DNA of 64,000 nt, taken from contig NC_072896.1 of NCBI RefSeq assembly GCF_027943255.1, forward strand, positions 66,792,501 to 66,856,500, given 5' to 3'. The position numbers were made by a program, and so were the translations under genes. This stretch comes from Anastrepha obliqua. Lineage: Eukaryota; Arthropoda; Insecta; Diptera; Tephritidae. Positions 36,601 through 47,020 of this stretch are shown here, piece by piece. Positions within the stretch are counted from its first letter, which is position 1. Each line of letters opens with the position of its first letter. A model generated the notes under the pieces. It was not told where the DNA came from. It did not search any database and saw only the letters and a program-made list of their open reading frames with translations.

Positions 36601-37779
36601 CCTATGCCGAAATAAAAGCTTATGTCATGTACTTTAATTTGTCATGTGGCACTTTTTAAATACTAAAAAGCCATTCCTTCCAAATCTCAAACAAAAAGGA
36701 AGTGATTATTAAAAGATTTTCCAATTCTCCAGAAGAAAAAAAAGTTTTACTGTGAAAAAAATCCTGTATTATGAAAAAAAAATTCCAATTTCAGGAATTT
36801 CCTTCAATATTTATATTCAGCAGCGAACCCAGAAACCCCCGAGCATCATGTTTGAGGAGAATTCAAAATTCTAGTCCTCTTGTGAGCTCTCAAAACAATT
36901 GCTGCTATCGCCATCTAAAACCAAACCAATCAATGACCCACTCTTTAAATACATATATGACGACACTTGCATGTTGAACGTGATAGTCGTCAAGAAAACC
37001 GATAAAAGGAGAATGACTAACTAAGACCTAACCATATTCTTCAATTAAAATGGTGCACTTGTCTTACCAACAGCCTTTCCATACCTCCCTCTTTTCCCCC
37101 CTAAAGTAAATACATATAATACTCTTTTCCTCACAATCCTCTTACGAGTTTCTCGGTGTTGGTGTGTAATTAGCTGTAACATATCCCTACTACTTTCAAA
37201 ATGTCCTGTGATTAGTAGGATGTATGTATGTGCAGGCATATGCTGTGTTGGCATTGTACTTGTATTGCCTGCACTGTAGTTACGTCTATTTATTGGTATG
37301 CCTGGATTAGTAGATAAGTGGATTGATACCGCTTGGTGATACATTACTATTGAACTCTATAATTTTCAGGATATCCACTGTAAATTCTGGTATACAGGAT
37401 TAATGGAGTTTTGGGTTGACACAAATTTTAAGAATGATGTGCATGCCCGTTCATATCTTTAATATGTTTGTATGCTCGTGTTTGATATGACAAGATTTGC
37501 TTGCAGGCCTTCGATTAAATTGCAGCTACATACATATGTATAGTAGACATAAAGCGTGCCTCAAAAGGTGCTAGGAAGTAGGTTCACTCATAGAAATAAT
37601 TTATTTAAAATGTCCAAGGAGTTTAAAGAAAAAAGTTTGTTCTCTAAAGAATCTGAATCCCCTTATAGTCACACATAAATATTATTCACACATTTGAACT
37701 TTGCAGGTATTGGTTTTGCAAACCAAAAGTTTGAAATTCCCACAAGCCCTTTTGCAAGATTTATGCTGACTCTAGAAAT
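36601..37779. other. Noncoding
   Basis: No gene recognised. The open frame on the minus strand at 37045-37344 has no motif. Confidence 0.45.
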
Positions 37780-38415
37780 AAACGTGACAACGATCGAATA
37801 ACTCGCGTATGCAAATTCAAAGCTGCATTCGACAGAACGAAAAGGAGTTGCCTATATGCCGCGATGCCCGACTTTGGTATCCTCGCAAAACTAACACAGC
37901 TATGCAAAATGATGTTAAATCAGCGCCATCAGAATTGGGAATGACCTGTCGCCGTTTGATACCAAACAAGGTTTCAGACAGGGTGACTCTCTGTCGTGTG
38001 ACTACCTTAACCTAATGCGGGAAAAGATCGTGTGTGCCGCAGAACTTAATCGCTTAGGCACAATTTTTTATAAGAGCCTGCAATTGTTGCCGTATCCCGC
38101 GGATATTGACATCATCGGCCGCAACAATCGCACTGTTAGTCCTGTCTTTTCTAAGCTGTGTAAAGAAGTTAAACAGATGGATCAGGTGATGAGCGAGAAT
38201 AAAACGAAGTTCCTTGTGAAAGAAACAATCAAAAAAAAAAAAAAAATAGTGCAATCTCATATCAGCACCCACGTCACTGTTGAGAGTTATGATTTCGAGG
38301 TTGTAAAATACTTCGTTTATTTAGGAACCCGCATTAACACCGATAACAATGCCAGCCTTGAAATCCAACGTAGAATCTCTTGCCAACAAGAGCTACTTTG
38401 GACTAAGTACTCCAA
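37780..38415 (+). pseudogene. RTE-like non-LTR reverse transcriptase fragment
   Basis: Broken palm-domain piece: an opening that decays into FRQGDSL-like bases (37972-37992), then EKIVCAAELNRLGTIFYKSL, QLLPYPADIDIIGRNN (the catalytic YADD reads YPAD), FSKLCKEVKQMDQVMSENKT, KFLVKETIKKKKK (with an A-run), and VTVESYDFEVVKYFVYLGTR, INTDNNASLEIQRRISCQQE. These match the QGDxLS, YADDxDIIGR, NExKTKF and FxYLGxxIxxDN blocks of RTE-like LINEs. It may be the same family as the 3' piece at 42385 and the endonuclease at 61295. Confidence 0.75.
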
Positions 38416-38592
38416 TTAAATTTATTAATAAGAAAATCCTAATTTTGAGTGGCTAAAACATCGCGTTGATTTCTATTAATTTTTCTCGCTGACGACTTTT
38501 TGCAGCTCATTCCATTATAAAAGCGAAAAGTGGAAGAAACTTCGCAGGACTGTTAAAAAAAAATTAATAAAAGAAATCAGGACCCGTTTGTA

Positions 38593-39893
38593 CAGGGTGG
38601 CGCACGAATTGTGCTACAACAACAAAACGTAATAACTTTTTTTCTGTGTGAGTAATCGGCTTTTTTTTTTTATTTTGCAGATTAGTATTTAGATTTACAA
38701 AAAATGGAGGCTTGGGATATTGAAAAGAGGATTTGGATAGTGCAGCGGTACCATGCTTTGCAGTCCATCATTTCCGTCCAAAGGGAATTTAGGCGGGAGT
38801 TTGGCGGCACTCCCCCGAGCAGATGGACCATTATGAGGCTGGTGAACATGTTTGCTGAATCTGGAAGCATCGCACGCAGACCGTACCATCGAGATCCCCA
38901 TGTTCGGGTCGAAGCCACAATCGCGGCTGTAGCATCGTCAATTCAGGCAAATCCAAGAGTTTCGACTCGTATCTTGTCGGCGCAAATTGGAGTTAGCAGA
39001 CGGTCATTGCAGCGGATAGTTCATGATGACTTAAACTTGTTTCCGTACAAAGTTCAAATCACAAGCAAATTAAACCCTCTGGATTTGCCTATTCGCCTGG
39101 AATTTTGCCAAAAAATTATTGAAATGGCCGAAGAAGACAACAACTTCATAAATTGCTTGTTTATGTCTGATGAGGCCCATTTTGATCTAAACGGCAATGT
39201 AAAGAAGCAAAATTGCCGTATATGGAGTCAATCAAATCCGCAAATACTCCATGAGATGGAACTGCACCCAGAACAAGTCACAGTGTGGTGCGCAGTTTCA
39301 TCAAGGTGCATTGTCGGGCCATACTTCTTCGAAGAAAACGGTGTAACAGCGACTATAAATGGGGACCGTTATTTAAACATGTTGAAGGAGTTTCTTTATC
39401 CAGAACTGCGGCGAAGACGTATCCCTTTTAACAGCATTTGGTTCCAGCAAGATGGAGCAACTGCACATATAGCCAGACCGGTTATGGAGGAGCTCCAACG
39501 AAAATTTAGAAATAAATTGATATCCAGAAATTCCACTTTCTGCTGGCCCTCAAGGTCACCTGACCTCACTGCACCAGATTTTTTTTTATGGGGTTACCTC
39601 AAACAAGAGGTGTATAAAACAAATTTTGACTGAATTGAAGCAGTCCATCACAACAATAATTGAGGCGCTCCCGACTTCAACCCTTCAGTGCGCAATGAAC
39701 AGTTTTCTCATCAGGTATCGCATATGCGTGAATGAGCATGGAGGTCATTTACGTTCTATTATTTTCAAAACTAATTAGTTACATAAAATAAAATTGAATT
39801 ATCTATACAATAAAAAAACAAAAAGTTAAATACATTGATTAGAAAAAAAGTTATTACGTTTTGTTTTTGTAGCACGATTCGTGCACCACCTTG
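38593..39893 (+). mobile_element. Full-length DD41D-type transposon with long inverted repeats
   Basis: 1301 bp, TA at 38591-38592 and 39894-39895. The inverted repeats run about 53 bp with few mismatches. Left end CAGGGTGGCGCACGAATTGT; right end, reverse-complemented, CAAGGTGGTGCACGAATCGT; both continue GCTACAA-AACAAAACGTAAT and AACTTTTTTT. The single transposase gene is intact except for one frameshift near its 3' end. This is the best preserved member of its group in the window; relatives are at 1-445 and 5230-5978. Confidence 0.92.
38704..39778 (+). pseudogene. DD41D transposase, single frameshift near the C-terminus
   Basis: ATG 38704 starts MEAWDIEKRIWIVQRYHALQ. The helix-turn-helix region (VQREFRREFGGTPPSRWTIM) is followed by a second one (STRILSAQIGVSRRSLQRIV). 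Catalytic residues: CLFMSDEAHFDLNGN (Asp), WFQQDGATAH (Asp), and SPDLTAPDFFLWGYLK (Asp), with 41 residues between the last two, giving DD41D. NCRIW and VTVWCAVSSRCIVGPYFFEE are family signatures. The frame stops at 39631-39633 after VYKTNFD; the +1 frame carries on from 39629 as TELKQSITTIIEALPTS to a stop at 39776-39778, so a small deletion near 39620-39630 broke it. DD41D elements (the rosa group) are known from fruit flies and other insects; that placement is by motif. Confidence 0.9.
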
Positions 39894-40014
39894 TATTAAG
39901 TGCATATTAACAAAATAAATATAAGAAAAGTTTAACTTACAAAATATTTAAAATATTTCACAAAAAAATCAGCAAGCACTCATTTATACTCGCTAGCGTC
40001 AATATCTCTCTGTA

Positions 40015-40763
40015 CAGGGTCCGGCACTTGACGTGTAACCAAATAAAAAAGCCATAAATTTAGTTTGGAAAATTACTTTTATTCAGTTCACAGTAAAAAT
40101 GTGTGAAAATAATACAAAATTAAGAATTAATTTACTTTTGTTCGACAGGACCACTTTCCGCCTTGACTATGCCCACGAGATGGTCCAAAAAAAAAATCTC
40201 TAGGTGCCCGAATGTGACTTGCAGGTATTTTGGCCCACTTGCGGACAATGGCTTTTTTCAGAGCCTTGAGACTGGTGAATCTTTCAGTCACCTCCAAAAT
40301 GAACCTTGCTCTCCAAAATGACCCAAAGAGAGGGATTCGCGTCTGGTAAATTTGAAAGCCATTGTGTGGACGTTATAAAGTTCGGAACGTTGGTTTTTAG
40401 CCATTCCTGGTTCACTCGAGCTTTGTGAAATGGTGCCGAGTCCTGTTGAAACCTCCATGGTCTGCCACCGAAATGTTTATCTGCCCATAGCTCCAAAATA
40501 ACCTCCAGAATACTTTCCCGATAATACTTCGCATTTACCTTGACGCCAGGCTCGAGAGCTAAAGTGGTTACAGTTGCCATTACCTGTGGCGGGTGCTGCC
40601 TCCGGGTGGCCAATCGATGACTCAAATTCTCATATGAACGGTCGGTCAAATAAACCCTATCGTTTTGGGAGTTTACCAATTGCTCAATTTAAAACATTTT
40701 CTCGCAACAACTCCTTCGCTCTCTCACGTCTGAAATTGGTTACACTTCGAATGCCGAACCCTT
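40015..40763 (-). mobile_element. maT-like (DD37D) element, internally deleted
   Basis: 749 bp. Left end after TA (40013-40014) is CAGGGTCCGGCACTTGACGT then GTAACC; right end reverse-complemented is AAGGGTTCGGCATTCGAAGT then GTAACC, followed by TA (40764-40765). The minus-strand frame keeps the core from RQHPPQVMATVTT, through EPGVKVNAKYYRESILE, FGGRPWRFQQDSAPFHKARV (Asp) and TNVPNFITSTQW to LPDANPSLWVILESKV. SPDANPLDYSLW is expected, so the third Asp codon is lost in a small deletion; its position implies 37-residue spacing. The tail SLKALKKAIVRKWAKIPASH follows in another frame. The N-terminal DNA-binding domain and first Asp are deleted. Confidence 0.8.
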
Positions 40764-42384
40764 TATATAAACCAAATTTTTATTTTCAGCTAAAAAAATT
40801 TAATATTCTGCATTTATGATATAAAAAATTATAAAAAAAGTTTACTGCTAGGCCTAAGTTTACTTTTATAGGAACCAGTAAATAAAAACACCTGTTTACA
40901 GAAGCAAAAAAACCAACACAAATAAAGATAAATTTCACTTTAAAATATTAGCTCACATTTCGACACCCTTTACGCGCTTATATTGTTGCTATAGTTGTGT
41001 ATATATTCGATTAATAAGCTGCAATGGCACAGTAATTATACACCGTAGCGATTATTACCGCTTTGCGCTAATATACACTCACTACCTCCTTTACACATAC
41101 GCACACACACCGGGTAACAAATAGTAGTAGTAGACTACTACACATTACTTAATTATAACCATGCAGGGTCCATAAATCTTTAATTGAATATTTTGAGCAT
41201 CTTTCCTACTACTGCATAATTATTTTTTAATTAAAATTGGATTATGAAGCTTTATTAGCCCAAAATCTATGCTATGCAATTTGCATTTTCAAATAGAATC
41301 TTAGTATGCAATTAAAAGCTGTGATATTACATTTAAATAAAAAAAGCGAAAGCAGCTGTTGAACAAAATGCAAAAAATATATAATACATTTTTATTTAAC
41401 TTTTGGTGGTTAAATATGTTCCAACTAAAATGTACTTTCGAAAAAATATGTTCATGTCAACAAGTGACAGCAAATAATTCGAACTTAGTCCAATTATAAC
41501 TCCAGTGCAGCAAAGATAGAAGAGGCTCAAAAGAAATATATAGTACCGCACTAGCAGCGACTTTTTTTGCAAACGGTACTTTGAAATTTATTCCATACAA
41601 AATTATTAAATACCAACTCGAATTTTTAGAGGCGTCAAACTTCAAACTTTTTTATTCAGTTATAAAATTTCATAATCGAATTTTTTTTATTCCATGAATT
41701 TAAAAAACAAAGTGAAGAGAGGGAAATAAGCTTTCTTTCCATTTTAAGAGGTTAAAATCCAATTAGAAGTAGAGACGAATTATAAAAAAAGAGGATCTGA
41801 AAATCATACAAAACGATGAGAAAATTTTAGAACTCTGAATGCAGTCCCTAAATAAAAGCATCACAATCCAAAATCTAAATTTTCTCAGTAGACTGGAGTA
41901 TTTTGTTCAAAATAAAGTAAAAATAATTGAAAGCATTAGGAGGCTTTGAAAAAGGTAAGTGATTAAAGAAAAGCATGACTTTTGGCACCAAATAAACAGC
42001 GATTCTAACTCCGGTTGAAAGTTCGCACTAAATACTACGACATATTTTTCCGAGGGTGAAAATCCATACAAGGATCAAGACGTCGCGTCAGAACATCAAA
42101 AACCTCAGACCAAAACTGCTTCGAAGAAGTAGACATAAGTTTTTAAGCATCAGTTAGAGCTAGGAGGCAAAATTTTAGGAGCAATTTTTTCTTAAAACAT
42201 TTTAACCCAATATCATCCTTCATTTACAATTATTTAGAATCTCCAGTTTTAATGATGGAGGATGATAATATGCGATGAGGCGTCACTTAAGGAGCTCAAA
42301 GAAAGATTCTGTGGAAGATTTTCGGACCTTTGCACGTGGGTGACGGCGAGTAGTGTAGGTGATGGAATAATGAGCTAAATGAGC
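40764..42384. other. Noncoding
   Basis: Very AT-rich, with no recognised gene or repeat apart from short TAGTAGTAG (41124-41132). Confidence 0.45.
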
Positions 42385-42610
42385 TTTATGACGACATAGA
42401 CATAGCACAGCAAATCCAGCGTCTACATTGGCTGGGTCATGTTATCCGAATGGATACAAATGCTCCAACTCTGAAAGTACTCGATGCGATACCAGCTGAT
42501 TGTAGAAAGGAAGGAAGACCTCCTCGGCTTTGATCAAGTCGAGAAAGACTTGGCTTCACCTAGTGTGTCTCACTGGCGCCGAGTAGCACGAGAAAGAAAC
42601 GACAAACGAT
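42385..42610 (+). pseudogene. 3' end of an RTE-like LINE
   Basis: Reads IAQQIQRLHWLGHVIRMDTN, APTLKVLDAIPADCRKEGRP, PRL, and after stops SREDLASPSVSHWRRVARER. The RLRWLGHVxRM ... GRPxxRW ... DLxxLGVxNWRxxAxDR pattern is the C-terminal tail after the RT of RTE-like elements, followed by ATCAAATCAAATCAAAT at 42612-42628, a short tandem repeat of the kind that often ends such LINEs. The rest of the element is missing (5' truncated). Confidence 0.75.
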
Positions 42611-44439
42611 AATCAAATCAAATCAAATAACCAAAATCGCGGAAGCTGTTATTTCGCCAATCAAGAAGAAGAGAAGGGAATCTCCAGGTATTGGAGTTAT
42701 AGATCCAAAAAAATTCTAGAAATACATTTCTGGCTAACTTTCACCTAATTAAATATAAAATGCAAAACTTATGCAGCATTACTAGATAAAATCTTTAGTC
42801 TAACGAGCATGTGAAATTTTTCTGAATAACAACAAAAAAAATTTTTTTTTTGGCGTTTGGTGTAACATTCTTTCAGAATTTCATTTGGAAAAGGTGGCTG
42901 AAGGCAAAATACTTTATAGAATGAAATTGGGCTTACTTTTAATAAATATACTTCTACTGTTATTACCAAGAACGTTAGTCAAAGTCTCTGCACTTCTACA
43001 AGTCGTAGAAAAATTATTCATCTTTAATTTTTTAGATTTTAACCGGAATAAAAAAAAATCTGATTATGCAGTTTCATAAAAACTGAAAGTTTTAAGCTTC
43101 TGAAATTCGCGTTGGTTTTCACGAATTTTGTATGGAATAAAATTCAAAGTAAGTTAACTATATGACTTTAGATGTAAAGATCTAAGAGATATTGTGTATG
43201 AAAAAAAAAATTAATTGCAAAAGAATCAAATACAAGAATCTCCAAATTAATTGCTGCTTATTTAGGTGCTGATGAATTTTACGAACTTCTTTATAAATTT
43301 ATTTATATTTTCGGGAGTGCCATTTTAAAGCCATAAGCCCTCGAAGAAAAACTTACACTTGTATTTATAATAATATACTCGAATTTAATGTGTGCATGTA
43401 CACGCGTGCATACATCATTTTGATAGCAGTAAGCAGAGCAAGCGTAGCAGTAGTTAAGAGCGCATAAAATACTTTTTAAACAACGAAAATTAACAAGAAA
43501 AATAAATACCATGGATATTATAAAAGGGAAGGTGATGTGAGGGATGGAAAGATGGGCATTTATATAAAATGAAATAAACAACAGCAAGAAGAAGCACTTG
43601 AGAGTAAGTGCAGCAAGTAATACTGTAGCAGCTGCAGCAGAAATGCACATTATTAAACTGGATGTTTATATGAACGGTGAATTGCCGAAATTCGCATTAA
43701 TTCACGCGCCAGCACCACCCAAATTCGCCTTGCGCCCGCACGGACAAGACATTTATGAGAAAACACGGCGTAGCGAGCAGCTATCGGCAGCTCGATGGCG
43801 CAGTGCATGCTGCTGCTTGTCCTCCTCCTGGTTACTTTTCTAGCTTATGGTGGTACATGGCGTATACGTTACATGCGGGCGTGCTGCTCAGCCCTGCACG
43901 AATGTTGAGCATTACGTGCGGCACGCAACTTCTCAGCATTTCGCACAGAAGTTTAATCTTATCTTTACGTGCAATTAATTTCGCGTTTTCGTTTGGACCA
44001 AATGAGCGTACGCGAGAAGTAGGAAAAACAGGAGGTGGAAAAAGCAAAACAAAATAAACGCATACATATACATGTAAGAGGTACCCATGTGTATGTACAT
44101 ATATTAGGGTGTTTCACCCGGAGCAGGTATGGGTTTTCTCCGAAATTATAACGTTTATTATATTCTATGACTTTCTCCAAAATGCGTGAGCTGAACCGAT
44201 CTGAAAGTAGCTCCAAAAATTGAGTTTTTTCTAAATAAGTAAATTAAATAAAATTAGTTTAACGGAATCTGAAGAATGAGATTTTTGATGCTGTTGTTTT
44301 TGCCTCTATTGGAAAGATAAGTTTAAAGAATTACCCAACCAAAAATAAAATAAAAATAACAAATTAAAACTAAAATAAAACAATGTTTAATCCAGAAAAC
44401 AATAGAGGTTCATAAAAGTTTGCAAATCGCAAGATTTAA
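42611..44439. other. Noncoding
   Basis: Begins with the ATCAA tail noted for the LINE. A GC-richer part at 43590-43960 has overlapping open frames on both strands without motifs. I support no gene. Confidence 0.45.
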
Positions 44440-45005
44440 GGGGTTACATGAGCTTCGTGGGTTCAAAACAACAATTTTTTTTGTTGGCTCATTAATTTCT
44501 CAAGATCCTAAATTTTCAAGTCGATCCGAATTATAGTTGCGGAGATACAGCCTTGGGAAGGTGTGCGCTCCAAGCCACTTTTATTGTTACTCAAAACTTT
44601 AAGCGCGTTTTTCTCGGAACCGTGTTTTCAACGTCGCTTGCCAAATGCTCCCGAAAACTACTCAAACGATCTTGATGAAATTTTGCACAGGTGTTCGAGA
44701 TACGATTTACGCGTGCTTGAACGAAGGATTTTTTTTATGGTCTTAACTAAAACACTTATTTTTGTTTTTTCATTTTCGATGATCCTGTCAGGCGCTATGC
44801 TGACAACGCGGATGTACCTCTTGTTCGAGGGGTCACCGGAAATGACGTCACAATGGAGCAGTTTTTTTCTGAAATTTTCAGAAATTATTCTCTAAATATG
44901 TGTCTATAAGGCATAAAAAAGTTTGAATTAAATAAATAATTTTTACATAGAAAAAAAAATATTGAAAATAGTCCTTCTTTTACCCGACGAAACCCACGTA
45001 ACCCC
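44440..45005. mobile_element. MITE-like element flanked by TTAA
   Basis: 566 bp. Left end GGGGTTACATGAGCTTCGTG followed by GGTT; right end reverse-complemented GGGGTTACGTGGGTTTCGTC followed by GGGT. TTAA stands on both sides (44436-44439 and 45006-45009). A TTAA target is the hallmark of piggyBac-type elements, though their ends usually start CCY rather than GGGG, so the superfamily is open. The 110-codon frame inside (from 44563) has no transposase motif and is probably chance. Confidence 0.7.
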
Positions 45006-45261
45006 TTAAGGACTGATTTGTACATTATTACATAAGAAAATCAAATTGATTTAAATAAAGTTTTTATTCGGCAAAAATTAATTAGTATTTTATTTTATAC
45101 AAAAAAAAATGTTTATAAAAAATTTTTTTTAAATTAAAAAGAAATTATAAATTAAAAACATTAAAACAAAACTTAAATAAAAAATAAAACAATTTTCAAT
45201 CCAGAAAACAAAAGTTGAGAATAGTACACAGTTGCCAAAACTTCGGAATTGAAACATTATA

Positions 45262-46544
45262 CTACTGTGAGCAAAAAGTAAGGTGAATTTATTTGTCAAA
45301 CTTCGCGGGATTAAAATTTCGCTCTAGTTATTTTTTTCGTCAGTTGGCAGCACTGTTAATAACATCTGGGCCAACTTTCAAGTGAATGTCATTATCAGTA
45401 ATATATTTACGCTTGTGTTTACCAAACGACCAAGAGTGCATTTTTCGATTTTTACAATGTCTGATTTGATTGAGCAGAGAAGTGCCATCAAATTTTGTTT
45501 GCGGAATGAAATTTCGGCTGCGGAAACGTTTAGAATGTTGCACGAAAATGTTTATAAGTGGTACAAAGACTTCAAAGAGGGTTGAGAACGTGTTGATGAC
45601 TTGGAGCGCTCCGGTCGACCATCGACGTCAACAGATGACCAACACGTCAATAAAGTGAAGGAGTAAGTGCTCAAAAATCGTCGTTCGACTGTTAAAGCCC
45701 TTACTGATATGATCGGAATATCAGAAGGATCTGTGAAAACCATTTCGAAAGACCATTCGGGCCTACGAAAAGTCAAATCTCGTTTGGTTCCGAAAACTCT
45801 CAATTTCTTGGAAAAAAGTCGTCGCGTTGATGTGTGTGAAACAATACTTTCAGACTATCAGGACAAGCTCAAATGCATCATTACGGGAGATGAGACTTGG
45901 ATTTATGCTTACGACCCTGAAACAACCGACCAATCAAGCGAATATCGTGCTAAAGGCGAGGCCAGACCGAAAAGAGCACGTCAAAGTCGTTCAAAAATAA
46001 AGGTCATGATGACAGTTTTTTTCGATTTTCGTGGTGTGGTGCACTATGAATTCCTTCCACCTGGCCAAACTGTTAATAAGGAATATTATTTGAGCGTCAT
46101 GCGTCGTTTACGTGAAGCAATTCGTCTAAAAAGACCAGAATTATGGACCAACAACTCTTGGTTTTTGCATCACGATAATGCACCGTCTCACACTGCACTC
46201 GTTCTTCGTGACCATTTCGCCAAAAATTCCACGCATATCGTTCCGCAACCACCGTATTCACCTGATTTGGCTCTGTGTGACTTCTGGCTATTCCCAAAAC
46301 TCAAGAGACTACTCCGGGGAACGCGTTTCGAGTCGATTGAGGAGATAAAAGCTGAATCGAAGAAGGTCCTGATGGCTATACGGGAAATGGACTATTTGGC
46401 ATGTTTCGGGGATTGGAAAAATCGTTGGCATAAGTGTATTTCATCGAGAGGGGATTATTTTGAAGGGGATGAAATTGATTTACAAGAATAAATAAAGATT
46501 TTTCATTTTACAACCAAATTCACCTTACTTTTTGCCCACAGTAG
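45262..46544 (+). mobile_element. Full-length mariner element
   Basis: 1283 bp with TA at 45260-45261 and 46545-46546. Inverted repeats are near perfect: CTACTGTGAGCAAAAAGTAA on the left and, reverse-complemented, CTACTGTGGGCAAAAAGTAA on the right, both continuing GGTGAATTT. One transposase gene, with two stop codons and a deletion in the N-terminal part. Confidence 0.92.
45457..46491 (+). pseudogene. Mariner transposase (DD34D), N-terminal lesions
   Basis: ATG 45457 starts MSDLIEQRSAIKFCLRNEIS. A gap after FRMLHEN drops roughly 15 residues of the first helix-turn-helix. TGA after KDFKEG (45583-45585) replaces an Arg codon, and TAA after KVKE (45664-45666) is a second stop. From 45667 the frame is open for 274 codons: TDMIGISEGSVKTI (second helix-turn-helix), RLVPKTLNFLEKSRR, CIITGDETWIYAYDPE (Asp), FLHHDNAPSHTALVLRDHF (Asp), SPDLALCDFWLFPKLKR (Asp, 34 residues on), ending WHKCISSRGDYFEGDEIDLQ. 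The catalytic domain looks complete, so only the DNA-binding part is disabled. Confidence 0.9.
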
Positions 46545-46744
46545 TACATATAAAATTCAAATTGATAAAATAGAGTTTTGTCAAAAACAAAATTAAGGAA
46601 TACTTTGCTTTATAATGTCCTACAATGGACAACCGCTTCATAAAAAAACCTAGACATATTTCATTCAAAATATATACAAAAACAAGGTTCAGGAAAATAT
46701 ATTAGTTTCGGTACAAAGAACTTAATTATTTTTGCGTCAAATCT

Positions 46745-47020
46745 CCAGCTCCTACATTAATAGACGTACCGGTCAACTTCGATCATTTCTGTAATTTCAA
46801 CGACATTTCCACGACGGACTTGGACGTGCGGCATGCATCTTTAACATCAAAAATGTCTGAACGGAAACGACGAAACTAAAATTGCACGTAATTAGCTGTT
46901 GCAGTATCGGCTCCATAAACACCATTCACAATTTCTGGCCTGGCTTGCATTTTCACATTTATCAAAGAAAAACTGTGAAATTAACCGAATTTTCTCTTTG
47001 TTCACTTCATTGTTGACACC
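46745..47020 (-). pseudogene. Mariner transposase N-terminal fragment (another family)
   Basis: Minus strand, in shifting frames: KEKIRLISQFFFDKCENASQ (about 47010-46950), a stretch equivalent to NGVYGADTATANYVQF, RRFRSDIFDVKDACRTSKSV, then VVEITEMIEVDRYVSINVG. This is the first helix-turn-helix and linker (consensus SGxFDVKDxxRxGRPVVENVDxIxExIExDRHVS) of a common insect mariner. It stops before the catalytic domain. Flanking bases up to about 47150 contain ATCGAT twice and may be its 5' end. Confidence 0.65.

Noticed and set aside
43598..44057. Overlapping open frames on both strands as a host gene
   Set aside because: Ala/Ser/Pro-rich frames on both strands reflect local base composition; no domain, no splice pattern.
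44563..44895. 110-codon frame inside the TTAA element as a transposase
   Set aside because: No DDE/D or DNA-binding motif; too short for a piggyBac-type enzyme.
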